Below, one piece after another: positions 23,731 to 31,838 of a DNA stretch of 64,000 nucleotides; within the stretch, counting starts at the first letter, position 1; the number at the start of each line of letters is the position of its first letter. This DNA comes from Catenulispora sp. EB89 (GTDB taxonomy: Bacteria; Actinomycetota; Actinomycetes; Streptomycetales; Catenulisporaceae), in assembly GCF_041261445.1 (NCBI RefSeq), contig NZ_JBGCCU010000001.1, forward strand, positions 186,001 to 250,000. The letters run 5' to 3'. The position numbers were made by a program, and so were the translations under genes. A model generated the notes under the pieces. It made no database searches. It saw only the letters and a list, made by a program, of their open reading frames with translations, and was not told the origin of the DNA.

Positions 23731-24572
23731 GCGGGGTCGCCCTGGAGACCACCGGCCTCGGGAAGCGCTACCGCGACCTGTGGGCCCTGAAGGACTTCAG
23801 CGTCTCCCTGCCCGCCAACAAGGTCATCGCCCTGGTCGGCGCGAACGGCGCCGGCAAGTCGACGCTGATGTCGATCGCCGCCGGGATCCTGCCGGCCAGC
23901 GAGGGCGAGATCCACGTCGACGGCCGCGTGGTGCTGCTGTCCCAGGAGAAGCCGCTCTACCGCTCGTTCAGCGTCTCCGACATGCTCGCCTTCGGCCGGC
24001 ACCTGAACCGGGTGTGGGACCAGCAGCGGGCGCTGAACTGGCTGGGCCGCTTCGACATCCCGCTGGACCGGCCGTGCGGCAAGCTCTCCGGCGGCCAGCA
24101 GACGCAGGTCGCGATGTCTGTGGCGCTCGGCGCGCGGCCCGCGGTCCTGCTGCTCGACGAGCCGCTGGCGAACCTGGACCCGGTCGCGCGCCGCGACGTC
24201 ACCGGCGAACTGCTCGCCGAGGTGGCCGACAGCGACATGACCGTCGTGCTGTCCACCCACGTGGTGGCCGAGCTGGCCGGCGTCGGCGACCACCTGCTGC
24301 TGCTCAGCCAGGGCCGCAGCAAACTCGACGGCGACATCGAGGACCTGCTGGCCCAGCACGCCCGGCTGGTCGGCCCGCGCGCCGCCGCCCCGCCGCTCGA
24401 GGGCGAGGTGGTGCAGGAGCAGCACACCGAGCGGCAGTCGACGTTCGTGGTCCGCACGGTGCTCGGGGCGGACACCCCGGTGGCGGAGCCCTGGAAGGCC
24501 CAGCCGCTGACGTTGGAGGACCTGGTTCTGGCCTACCTGAAGCCGAATCGCAGCCTCGGGGAGGAGCTGTGA
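23727..24572 (+). CDS. ABC transporter ATP-binding protein (YtrB-like)
   Basis: 281 residues with Walker A GANGAGKST, signature LSGGQQTQVAM and Walker B AVLLLDEPLANLD. The segment RVVLLSQEKPLYRSFSVSDM replaces the usual Q-loop region. It starts at GTG 23727, overlapping the GntR stop by 4 bp, and its own TGA overlaps the permease GTG. It powers the permease at 24569, probably for envelope stress or drug export. Confidence 0.93.
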   Translation: MSGVALETTGLGKRYRDLWALKDFSVSLPANKVIALVGANGAGKSTLMSIAAGILPASEGEIHVDGRVVLLSQEKPLYRSFSVSDMLAFGRHLNRVWDQQRALNWLGRFDIPLDRPCGKLSGGQQTQVAMSVALGARPAVLLLDEPLANLDPVARRDVTGELLAEVADSDMTVVLSTHVVAELAGVGDHLLLLSQGRSKLDGDIEDLLAQHARLVGPRAAAPPLEGEVVQEQHTERQSTFVVRTVLGADTPVAEPWKAQPLTLEDLVLAYLKPNRSLGEEL

Positions 24573-25531
24573 AGGGCCTGATCTGGCTGACCTGGCGCCA
24601 GCACCGGTGGCCGATCGTCGTCAGCGCGGTGATCACCGCGGCGATGACCGCGGCCATGGCACTGACCGCTTCCCGTCTCGGGTCGATGGTCGCCAAGTGC
24701 GCGACGGCACAACCGCCCTGCACCAATACCGACCCGGAACCTTCGCACGCCAGCTACCTGATGAACTCCCTGGTCTTCCTGCCGGTGCTGATCGCCGTGT
24801 TCTGGGGCGTGCCGCTGCTGGCCCGCGAGTTCGAGCAGCGCACGCTGCCGCTGGCCTGGTCGCAGGACGTGAGTCGGCAGAAGTGGCTGTGGGGCAAGAC
24901 CGCCGTGATGATCGTGCTGGTCGGGGCGATGGGCACGATCCTGGCCGCCGAGTCGGAGCATCTGGCGCACCAGTACCACGCCTACACCGGCGACAGCCTC
25001 TTCGACGGCACGCAGTTCCAAGCCGGCGGCTGGATGCCGCTGACCCTGGCGCTGGCGTGGCTGGCGGTCGGCATCGCGGCGGGCGCCGCGACCCGGCGGG
25101 TGCTGGCGGCGATCGCGGTGGTCGGCGGACTGTGGATCGTGCGGATGGTGGTGATGGTCAAACTGCGGGGACAGTTCATGACCCCGCTGCACGTGATCAA
25201 GCCGTTCAAGGTTTCCGACCGGGGGGCCGACACCGTCCACGCCGTCGTCACGAACGACATGAGCCTGAACGGTGGGAGCCAGTCGTTCATCGACGTCCAC
25301 GGCGCCACGTACTCTCCGCAGGTCGTGATGGACGGCTGGTGCGGGCGCGCCGACAACATCGGCACCTGCCTCCAGCAGCACGGCATCGTCGGCACCCTGA
25401 ACAAGTACCAGCCCGCCAGCCGAATGGGCACGTTCCACCTCATCGAGAACGGTATGAACCTCGGGCTGTTCGTGATCGCGCTGGCCGTCGCCTGGTGGTG
25501 CGTGAAGAAGACCCGCACGACCGTCGTCTAG
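24569..25531 (+). CDS. ABC-2 family transporter permease
   Basis: 320 residues with hydrophobic segments near 14-34, 62-80, 111-129, 162-200 and 292-312. WLTWRQHRWPIVVS at the N terminus and REFEQRTLPLAWSQDVSRQK are typical of the ABC-2 permeases paired with YtrB-like ATPases in actinobacteria. A long extracytoplasmic loop (about 210-285) contains two Cys. GTG 24569 overlaps the ATPase stop. It ends 7 bp from the convergent MocR gene with no visible terminator. Confidence 0.9.
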   Translation: MKGLIWLTWRQHRWPIVVSAVITAAMTAAMALTASRLGSMVAKCATAQPPCTNTDPEPSHASYLMNSLVFLPVLIAVFWGVPLLAREFEQRTLPLAWSQDVSRQKWLWGKTAVMIVLVGAMGTILAAESEHLAHQYHAYTGDSLFDGTQFQAGGWMPLTLALAWLAVGIAAGAATRRVLAAIAVVGGLWIVRMVVMVKLRGQFMTPLHVIKPFKVSDRGADTVHAVVTNDMSLNGGSQSFIDVHGATYSPQVVMDGWCGRADNIGTCLQQHGIVGTLNKYQPASRMGTFHLIENGMNLGLFVIALAVAWWCVKKTRTTVV

Positions 25532-25538
25532 CAGCCGG

Positions 25539-26945
25539 CTAGAAACCCACCGCGCGAAGAGTCCCGGCGAGCGCCGCAAGCGCCGCCGGGTACGCGCGCT
25601 CCGATGCCGCCGCATAGCCGATCAGCAAGCCTTGTTCTGCGTTGTCGGCGTTCTGATACAGCTCGGCGAGGCCACGAACGGCCAACCCGCGCGTCTCGCC
25701 TTCGGCACGGATCTCGCTCTCCCCCGGCCCGTCGGCCGGCAGCGCCACCACGACGTGGAGACCGGCGGGAACCCCTTTCACCGTCAGGCGTGGGAACTCG
25801 TCGAGCAGTTCCACAAGACGCTCACGGCGTCGGCTGTAACGGAGCCGCGCGGCGCGCACGTGCCGGTCGTAAGCATGCGAAGCGAGGAAGTCGGCGAGCA
25901 CGGCCTGGCCGACACCCTCGCTGAAGGACTCGGTCTCCAGCTTCGCCCGCACGAACGCCTCGACCAACCGCGACGGCAGCGCCAGCCAGCCCAGGCACAG
26001 CCCCGGCCCCAGCGTCTTCGAGGCCGAGCCGCAGTAGACGACCTCACAGGTCGCGACGGGCTGCATCGCGCCGACCGGTCTCCGGTCGTAGCGGAACTCG
26101 CCGTCGTAGTCGTCCTCGACAACGAGTGCTCCGTTGGTCCGGGCCCACTCGACGACCGCTCGCCGGCGCGGTGGATCGAGCGGCACGCCGGTCGGGTACT
26201 GGTGCGCCGGGGTGAGGAAGACCGCGGCCTCGTCGGTGAGGCCGTCGACCATCGCTCCGCCCTCGTCCACAGGCAGCGGTCGCACCTCGAGGCCCGCGCC
26301 GGCGACGTACTTCCGGAAGTCCGCGTGCCCCGGTTCCTCCCACGCCACCGTCGTCGCCCCCTGCGATCGCAGCACGCGTGCGATCAGGTGCACGCTCTGG
26401 TGGTAGCCGCGGGTGATGACGACGCGGTCGGCCGAGGTCTGGACGCCGCGCGTCCGGCCGAGGTAGTCGGCCAGCGCGGCCCGCAGCTCGTACCGGCCTT
26501 GCGGGTCACCGGCGCCGAACAGCTCCGGACGCGCCGCCGAGAGCACCCGCCGGGTCGCGGCGGTCCAACCGCGCAGCGGGAATGCCGCGAGGTCCGGGCT
26601 GCCCGGACGCAGATCGTGCTCCGGCCGCACGGCCGCGAACCGGTGCGGCGAGGCGGCCGGCGGCTTCGGGTCGCGGACGTCGGCGACCGCGGTGCCGGAT
26701 CCGGGCCGCGAGGTGAGGAAGCCCTCGTCGACGAGCTGGCCGTAGGCCGAGGTGACGGTGCCGCGCGAGATGCCGAGCTGGTCGGCCAGGCCACGGCTGG
26801 AGGGCAGCGGGACGCCGGGACGCAGACTGCCGTCGCGGATCGCCTCCCGCAGCGCGGCCTCCAGCGCGGCGCGGCGCTTCGCGGGCCCCGCGGCGGTGAC
26901 GTCGAGGTGGAGGTCTATTCGCGAACCGGTCCAAGCTTTCGCCAT
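25539..26945 (-). CDS. MocR-type regulator (GntR helix with aminotransferase-like domain)
   Basis: 468 residues. The N-terminal GntR HTH (about 25-90, PLPSSRGLADQLGISRGTVT) is joined to a fold-type I aminotransferase domain (about 110-468) with the PLP lysine in GSASKTLGPG and the EDDYDGEFRYDRRPVGA signature. It is PdxR-like. A TAAGCT -10 (26954-26959, minus strand) lies 8 nt before the ATG, and the divergent phosphoesterase also has a leaderless-type promoter, so both starts are served by a 47-bp region. A paralogue is at 41171. Confidence 0.93.
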   Translation of the reverse strand: MAKAWTGSRIDLHLDVTAAGPAKRRAALEAALREAIRDGSLRPGVPLPSSRGLADQLGISRGTVTSAYGQLVDEGFLTSRPGSGTAVADVRDPKPPAASPHRFAAVRPEHDLRPGSPDLAAFPLRGWTAATRRVLSAARPELFGAGDPQGRYELRAALADYLGRTRGVQTSADRVVITRGYHQSVHLIARVLRSQGATTVAWEEPGHADFRKYVAGAGLEVRPLPVDEGGAMVDGLTDEAAVFLTPAHQYPTGVPLDPPRRRAVVEWARTNGALVVEDDYDGEFRYDRRPVGAMQPVATCEVVYCGSASKTLGPGLCLGWLALPSRLVEAFVRAKLETESFSEGVGQAVLADFLASHAYDRHVRAARLRYSRRRERLVELLDEFPRLTVKGVPAGLHVVVALPADGPGESEIRAEGETRGLAVRGLAELYQNADNAEQGLLIGYAAASERAYPAALAALAGTLRAVGF

Positions 26946-26992
26946 GGAAGTGGAGCTTAACCGTGGACCGGTCGGCTGCTTACGCTCGACCC

Positions 26993-27736
26993 ATGCCAGT
27001 CGTCATCGCGCATGTCAGCGACATCCACATCGATTCCGAGCCGCGCGCCGCCGAGCGCACCCGCCGGGTCTTCGACCACCTCGACGCCCTGCCCGCCGAC
27101 CTCGACCTGGTCGTGCTCACCGGGGACATCGCCGACCACGGCAGGACGGCCGAGTACGCGGCGGTCCGCGAAGCCACGGCCACGCGGCATCCGCTGCTGG
27201 TCTGCCCCGGGAACCACGACGACCGCGAGGCGTTCCGGCGCACGCTGCTCGGCGTCCCGGCCTCGACCGGGCCGATCGACCAGGTACACCGGACCGAGCG
27301 GTTCGTCGTCGCGCTCTGCGACTCCTCGATCCCGAGGCAGGACGACGGTTTCCTCGCCGACTCGACGTTGGAGTGGCTGGCCGGCGAGTTGGACGCGACC
27401 CCGGACGACGTCCCGGTCCTGATCGGCTTCCACCATCCGCCGGTGGAGCTGCACGCACCGTACGTGGACCGGATCCGGCAGTTCGGCGAGGAGCGGCTGG
27501 CCGAGGTGGTCGCCGGCCGGCCGAACGTCGTCGCCTTCCTGGCCGGACACGCACACACCGCCGCCGCCACGCGCTTCGCCGGGCTGCCGCTGCTGGTCGC
27601 GCCGGGGGTGGTGTCCACGGTGCCGCTGCCGTGGGAGGGCGAGCGGTCGGTACACCTGGACCATCCGCCGTCGTTGGCGTTCCACGTCATCGACGACCAG
27701 CACCGGATCACCACGCACTATCGCTGCGTCGTGTAA
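26993..27736 (+). CDS. Metallophosphoesterase (CpdA/3',5'-cyclic nucleotide phosphodiesterase-like)
   Basis: 247 residues. All calcineurin-like metal-binding motifs are present: HVSDIHID, VLTGDIAD, CPGNHDDR, GFHHPP and LAGHAHT. The arrangement matches CpdA-type phosphodiesterases. The ATG follows a TACGCT -10 (26981-26986) by 6 nt, so it is probably leaderless. Divergent from a MocR regulator that may control it. Confidence 0.92.
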   Translation: MPVVIAHVSDIHIDSEPRAAERTRRVFDHLDALPADLDLVVLTGDIADHGRTAEYAAVREATATRHPLLVCPGNHDDREAFRRTLLGVPASTGPIDQVHRTERFVVALCDSSIPRQDDGFLADSTLEWLAGELDATPDDVPVLIGFHHPPVELHAPYVDRIRQFGEERLAEVVAGRPNVVAFLAGHAHTAAATRFAGLPLLVAPGVVSTVPLPWEGERSVHLDHPPSLAFHVIDDQHRITTHYRCVV

Positions 27737-27807
27737 TTCGGTTGCCGCCGCCGTCCGGCGGTGCTGCACTGGTCCGGTCCAAGTCTCCGGCCCGGAAGGA
27801 ACCGCCC

Positions 27808-27921
27808 ATGCGTCGTTCGGCTGCCATGCCCACTCCGATGGTCATGTCTGTCAACGCGAAGGACGCGGTTTCCGGTGCGGTATCTGAACTTGGGCATTCT
27901 GGCGCACGTCGACGCCGGTAA
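27808..27921 (+). CDS. Putative leader peptide ORF (37 aa) overlapping the ribosomal protection gene
   Basis: ATG 27808 has a strong Shine-Dalgarno (GGAAGGA, about 7 nt upstream) and opens a 37-codon frame ending at TAA 27919-27921. The peptide is Met- and Arg-rich, ending in ARRRR. It overlaps the ribosomal-protection start (GTG 27875) by 47 nt in a different frame, so translation or stalling here would affect that start. Leader peptides control tet(M) and other ribosome-targeted resistance genes; a role here is inferred. Confidence 0.5.
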   Translation: MRRSAAMPTPMVMSVNAKDAVSGAVSELGHSGARRRR

Positions 27922-29779
27922 GACCTCCCTGACCGAGCGGCTGCTGCACGCCGCCGGGGTCATCGACGAGATCGGCAGCGTGGACCGCGGCACGACGCGG
28001 ACCGACAGCCTGGAGCTGGAGCGGCGGCGCGGCATCACGATCAAGACCGCGGTCACGGCGTTCCCGTTGGGCGCGACGTCGGTGAACCTGGTCGACACGC
28101 CCGGGCACCCGGACTTCATCGCCGAGGTGGAGCGCACGCTGGGGGTGCTCGACGGCGTGGTGCTGGTGGTGTCCGCGGTCGAGGGTGTGCAGGCGCAGAC
28201 CAGGGTGCTGATGCGGGCGGTCCGGCGGCTCGGGCTGCCGACGGTGTTGTTCGTGAACAAGGCCGATCGCGGCGGTGCGGATCCGGCGCGTGTGTTGGCT
28301 GATGTCTCGACGAAGCTGACGCCGGCCGCGTTTCCACTGGGGAAGATCGTGGACGCCGGGACGCGCGATGCGCGGTTCGTCTCCGACGTTCCGGAGCTGC
28401 GGCGGCTCGGACTCTGGTCGCAGCTGGTCGCGGACAGCCGTCGCGGTGCGGTGCACCCGGTGTACTTCGGCTCGGCGATCACCGGCGCCGGGATTCCGGA
28501 GCTGATGGCCGGTATCGAGCAGCTGTTGCCTCGCTCCGCCGGGGACGACGGCTCGGCCAAGGCTGCCGCCGGCCGGGTCTTCAAGGTCGAGCGCGGGCTC
28601 GCCGGTGAGCGGATCGCTTATGTGCGCATGTTCGCCGGGGCGCTGAAGACGCGCGATCGGCTGCCGAGCGGTCGCGTCACGGGGATTTCCGTGCTGTCGG
28701 CGGCGGACGGCGCGCCGGTGCCGGCCGATGCTGTCAGCGCCGGGCAGATCGGCGTCGTCCGGGGGCTGACGCGGGTGCGGATCGGCGATCGGCTCGGCGT
28801 GCGCGGCGTTGTGGCGGAGGAGGCTGCGATGTACTTCGCGCCGCCGACGCTGGAAACCGTGGTTGAGCCTCGGGATCAGGCGGACCGCGGCCCGATGTTC
28901 GCCGCGCTGACACAGCTGTCCGAGCAGGATCCGCTGATCGGGCTGCGCTACGACAAGGTCCGCGCGGAGACGTCGGTGTCGCTTTACGGCGAAGTGCAGA
29001 AAGAGGTCATCCAGACCACGCTCGCCGAGGAGTACGGCGTCGCGGTCGACTTCCGCGAGACGACGCCGATCTGTGTCGAGCGGGTGCTCGGCGTCGGCGA
29101 GGGGCTGGACGTCATCAAGCTCGGCGACAACCCGTTCCTGGCCACGGTCGGCCTGCGGATCGCCCCGGCGCCGGTGGGTGCGGGGCTGTCGTTCGGGCTG
29201 GAGATCGAGCTCGGGTCGCTGATCCCGGCGTTCCTCACCGCGATCGAGGAGACGGTGCACGCCGCCCTCGGCTCGGGGCTGCACGGCTGGCCGGTCCCGG
29301 ACGCGGTGGTGACGCTGACGCGCAGCGGCTACTGGGCTCGGCAGAGCCATTCGCACGGCACCTTCGACAAGAGCATGTCGAGCACCGCGGGCGACTTCCG
29401 GGCGCTGACACCGCTGGTGCTCATGGAGGCGCTGGCGAAGGCCGGGACCGAGGTCTGCGAACCGATGCACCGGTTCCGGCTCGAGGCGCCGAGCGCTCTG
29501 CTGGGAACACTCCTGCCGACGCTCGCGGCCTTCCGCGCGGTGCCGGGATCCACGACGGTGGCCGGGGAGACGGCGGTGTTGGAGGGGACGGTCCCCGCCG
29601 CGCGCGTGCACGCGCTGGGCCAGCGGATCCCCGGGCTGACGGGAGGCGAGGGGGTGCTGGAATCGGCGTTCGACCACTTCGCGCCGGTGAGCGGGAGCGA
29701 GGTGCCCGAGCGGGCGCGGTGGGACGCGAATCCGTTGGACCGCAAGGAGTATCTGATGCGGGTGCAGCGCGGGGTGTGA
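27875..29779 (+). CDS. Tetracycline-resistance-type ribosomal protection GTPase (Tet(M)/OtrA-like)
   Basis: 634 residues, close to Tet(M) length (639). GTG 27875 gives the family N terminus with NxGxLAHVDAGKT; sequence upstream in frame is unrelated. G1 AHVDAGKTSLTE, G2 RGITI, G3 DTPGHPDF and G4 NKAD are present, followed by EF-G-like domains II-V. Such factors bind the ribosomal A site and eject tetracycline. The domain IV loop that carries SPV in Tet(M) here reads DKSMSSTAGDF, the actinobacterial variant. This makes drug specificity uncertain. AAGGA lies 12 nt upstream, inside the leader ORF. Confidence 0.88.
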   Translation: MRYLNLGILAHVDAGKTSLTERLLHAAGVIDEIGSVDRGTTRTDSLELERRRGITIKTAVTAFPLGATSVNLVDTPGHPDFIAEVERTLGVLDGVVLVVSAVEGVQAQTRVLMRAVRRLGLPTVLFVNKADRGGADPARVLADVSTKLTPAAFPLGKIVDAGTRDARFVSDVPELRRLGLWSQLVADSRRGAVHPVYFGSAITGAGIPELMAGIEQLLPRSAGDDGSAKAAAGRVFKVERGLAGERIAYVRMFAGALKTRDRLPSGRVTGISVLSAADGAPVPADAVSAGQIGVVRGLTRVRIGDRLGVRGVVAEEAAMYFAPPTLETVVEPRDQADRGPMFAALTQLSEQDPLIGLRYDKVRAETSVSLYGEVQKEVIQTTLAEEYGVAVDFRETTPICVERVLGVGEGLDVIKLGDNPFLATVGLRIAPAPVGAGLSFGLEIELGSLIPAFLTAIEETVHAALGSGLHGWPVPDAVVTLTRSGYWARQSHSHGTFDKSMSSTAGDFRALTPLVLMEALAKAGTEVCEPMHRFRLEAPSALLGTLLPTLAAFRAVPGSTTVAGETAVLEGTVPAARVHALGQRIPGLTGGEGVLESAFDHFAPVSGSEVPERARWDANPLDRKEYLMRVQRGV

Positions 29780-30373
29780 CTACCGGCCGGCCGTCCACCG
29801 CGGGTCCCGGCCGAGGTAGCGCAGCAGCTCCGCCTCGGCGTCGTCGCCCGGCTGCGGCGCGATTTCCGCCGCGTAGACCCCGTACTGCCGCAGCGGTTCG
29901 ACGATCTGGCGCGCGACCTCCAGCAGTTCCGCCGACAGCTCCGGCGTCAGGGGCGAGGGGTTGCCGGCCGCCATCGCTATGTCCCACGCGTGCACTGCTG
30001 CGTCCAGGGCGCAGGCCCCGGCGCCGACGCGGGCGCTCAGCTTGTTCGGCGGGACCGGGACCGCGACTTCCTCGGTGTCCGGGTCGACGGCGGCCCAGGC
30101 GGCGGCGGAGCGGGTCAGCGCCTGCTCCAGGTGTGCCTTCGGGTCCTGAGGCGGGGTCGGGGAGGGGGCGAAGGGGTCCTCGTCCGGGCCGGGGCCGGCG
30201 CCGAGGAAGGCCGCGTAGCCGATCTGGTCGCCGGCCGCGTGCCGCAGGACCTGGGTCACGGACCACTGCGAGCAGGGGGTCGGGCGGTCGAGGTCGCCGG
30301 CGGCGAGCGCCCCGACCACGGTGCGCAGGGCGTCGTGCGAGGCGTCGAGGGCGGCGTATCCGGTGCCGGTCAT
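29780..30373 (-). CDS. TIGR03086-type mycothiol-dependent/DinB-fold metal-binding protein
   Basis: 197-residue maleylpyruvate-isomerase-like (DinB fold) protein. DRPTPCSQWSVTQVLRHAAG, ALDAAVHAWDIA and YGVYAAEI match TIGR03086. His residues in RHAAG and VHAWD would bind a divalent metal; mycothiol is the expected thiol cofactor in actinobacteria. Substrate unknown. Its stop abuts that of the convergent ribosomal-protection gene. Upstream (30433-30455) is a partial copy of the TetR operator found at 36821-36843. Confidence 0.88.
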   Translation of the reverse strand: MTGTGYAALDASHDALRTVVGALAAGDLDRPTPCSQWSVTQVLRHAAGDQIGYAAFLGAGPGPDEDPFAPSPTPPQDPKAHLEQALTRSAAAWAAVDPDTEEVAVPVPPNKLSARVGAGACALDAAVHAWDIAMAAGNPSPLTPELSAELLEVARQIVEPLRQYGVYAAEIAPQPGDDAEAELLRYLGRDPRWTAGR

Positions 30374-30432
30374 GGCGGATCCCTTCGGTGCGGACCTCGG
30401 CTCTGTGCCGTTGTCGTACCTCCAGAGTATCA

Positions 30433-30455
30433 GAACGGAATGATTCGTTCCACTA
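30433..30455. promoter_or_regulatory. Second, partial TetR operator
   Basis: GAACGGAA (30433-30440), 7 bp, TTCCACTA (30448-30455) keeps one complete arm and TTCC of the other, at the same 7-bp spacing as the perfect dyad at 36821-36843. It lies between the divergent TIGR03086 and N-acetyltransferase genes, 60 bp from the former. Confidence 0.5.
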
Positions 30456-30497
30456 CTTGCGGCACCCAGACCGGAGCCTCCGGGTAGCGTTCAGCCC

Positions 30498-31301
30498 GTG
30501 GACTTCGACCTCGACGCCTACCTCGCCCGCATCGGGTACACCGGCGAACGCACCCCGACCGCGGCGACGCTCAAGGCCTTGCAGCGCGCGCACATCTACA
30601 CGATCCCCTTCGAGAACCTGGACCCGGCCCGCGGCGTCGTCCCCTCCTTGGAGGCGGCCGACCTGATGGCGAAGCTCGTCCACGGCACCACGCGCGGCGG
30701 CTACTGCTACGAGCACAACATCCTTTACGCCGCCGCACTGCGTGCACTCAGCTTCAAGGTGACGCTCCTGGCCGGCCGGGTCCTGGTCGGCGCGAAGCCC
30801 GGAGACCTGCGGCCGCGTACCCACATGCTGCTGCTCGCCGAGGCCCCGGACGACTCGAACCGCTACCTGACCGACGTCGGTTTCGGCAGCGAGGGCGCAC
30901 TGCTGGACCCCATGCCGCTGGCCACGACAGAGGTCCGCGACGACCCGCGCCGCCACCGGCTCGACACCACTCCCGCAGACGGACCGCTCGAACAGTGGGT
31001 CCTGCGCGCCTTCCAGGACGGCGAGTGGCGGGATCAGTACTCGTTCACGGTCGAGCCGTTCTACGCGCCCGACTTCGGAGTCATCAACTACTACATCGCC
31101 AGCAGCCCGCGCTCGCCGTTCAGCACCCGCGTCTACGTCTGCCGGACGTTCCCGGACCGCCAGCTGAAGATCGATGCCCACACCTTCACCGTGACCCACG
31201 ACGACGGCACATCGGTGAAGCGCGAACTCACCGACGACGCCGAGCTCCGGCAGGTCCTGGCCGAGGAGTTCGGCATCATCGCCCCGGAATCCGAGGCCTG
31301 A
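30498..31301 (+). CDS. nat: Arylamine N-acetyltransferase
   Basis: 267 residues. The catalytic triad is visible: Cys70 (RGGYCYEHN), His109 (RTHMLLL) and Asp126 (TDVGFGS). It transfers acetyl from acetyl-CoA to arylamines or hydrazines; in actinobacteria homologues also act in natural-product amide formation. GTG 30498 follows a TAGCGT -10 (30485-30490) by 7 nt, so a leaderless mRNA is likely. Divergent from the TIGR03086 gene. Confidence 0.94.
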   Translation: MDFDLDAYLARIGYTGERTPTAATLKALQRAHIYTIPFENLDPARGVVPSLEAADLMAKLVHGTTRGGYCYEHNILYAAALRALSFKVTLLAGRVLVGAKPGDLRPRTHMLLLAEAPDDSNRYLTDVGFGSEGALLDPMPLATTEVRDDPRRHRLDTTPADGPLEQWVLRAFQDGEWRDQYSFTVEPFYAPDFGVINYYIASSPRSPFSTRVYVCRTFPDRQLKIDAHTFTVTHDDGTSVKRELTDDAELRQVLAEEFGIIAPESEA

Positions 31302-31311
31302 GAAACCGCCG

Positions 31312-31392
31312 CTAGAACCCGCCGAACGGCCACCATTCGGCGGCCAGCAAAAGCAGCACGAACACCGTCAATCGCCTGCGTACGCCACGCAT
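31312..31392 (-). CDS. Small membrane peptide (26 aa)
   Basis: ATG 31392 (minus strand) is preceded closely by a GGAGGGG Shine-Dalgarno. It encodes MRGVRRRL, then a hydrophobic run (TVFVLLLLAA) and the aromatic end EWWPFGGF, a typical positive-inside single-pass small protein. A possible -10 TAGACC lies about 15 nt upstream. It sits in the gap between the N-acetyltransferase and the ArsR-like gene, divergent from the latter. No family assignment. Confidence 0.5.
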   Translation of the reverse strand: MRGVRRRLTVFVLLLLAAEWWPFGGF

Positions 31393-31425
31393 AACCCCTC
31401 CGAGGGGTCTAGGTTCGATCGTTCT

Positions 31426-31446
31426 CGTACCTCCCCAAGGTACGAT
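31426..31446. promoter_or_regulatory. Operator/promoter of ArsR-like gene
   Basis: CGTACCT (31426-31432), 5 bp, AGGTACG (31438-31444) is a perfect 7-bp-arm dyad. A TACGAT -10 hexamer (31441-31446) overlaps its right arm. Repressor binding would block this promoter, giving autoregulation of the gene at 31515 and possibly the divergent small peptide. Confidence 0.65.
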
Positions 31447-31514
31447 GCAATTCGAACCCTGTCGAGAGTCGAAGAGCTGACCGAAGAACCAGCCGAAGAA
31501 CTAAGGGGGCGCGG

Positions 31515-31832
31515 ATGACCGCGGTGACAGGACTGGCGCATCCGGACATCGACGACGTCGACCTGAGCACCGTGCTGCTCGCGCTCGCCGACCCGCACCG
31601 CCGGCAGGTGGTGCTGGAGCTGGCGCGCGACCCGAAGACCGAGCGCCAGTGCGCGACGTTCGTGCTGCCGATCGCCAAGTCCACGAAGACCCACCACTGG
31701 CGCGTGCTGCGCGAATCCGGGCTCGTGTACCAGCGCGCGGTCGGCAACGGCCTCTACATCCGCCTGCGCGAGGACGATCTCAAGCGGCGCTTCCCCGGAC
31801 TGCTCGACACCATCGCCGCGCTGGAAGCGTAG
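31515..31832 (+). CDS. ArsR-type winged-helix transcriptional regulator
   Basis: 105 residues. The HTH ALADPHRRQVVLELARD, then FVLPIAKSTKTHHWRVLRES and GLYIRLREDDLKRRFPGLL match the small ArsR/HTH_20 regulators. No CxC metal site is present, so a metal sensor is unlikely. The ATG has a G-rich SD (GGGGG). It ends 6 bp from a convergent phosphotransferase gene. Targets are probably itself through the dyad at 31426. Confidence 0.88.
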   Translation: MTAVTGLAHPDIDDVDLSTVLLALADPHRRQVVLELARDPKTERQCATFVLPIAKSTKTHHWRVLRESGLVYQRAVGNGLYIRLREDDLKRRFPGLLDTIAALEA

Positions 31833-31838
31833 AAAGCC

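Noticed and set aside
27761-27874. In-frame N-terminal extension of the ribosomal protection protein
   Set aside because: The Arg/Pro/Cys-rich extension has no similarity to the family, and GTG 27875 gives the exact expected spacing to AHVDAGKT.
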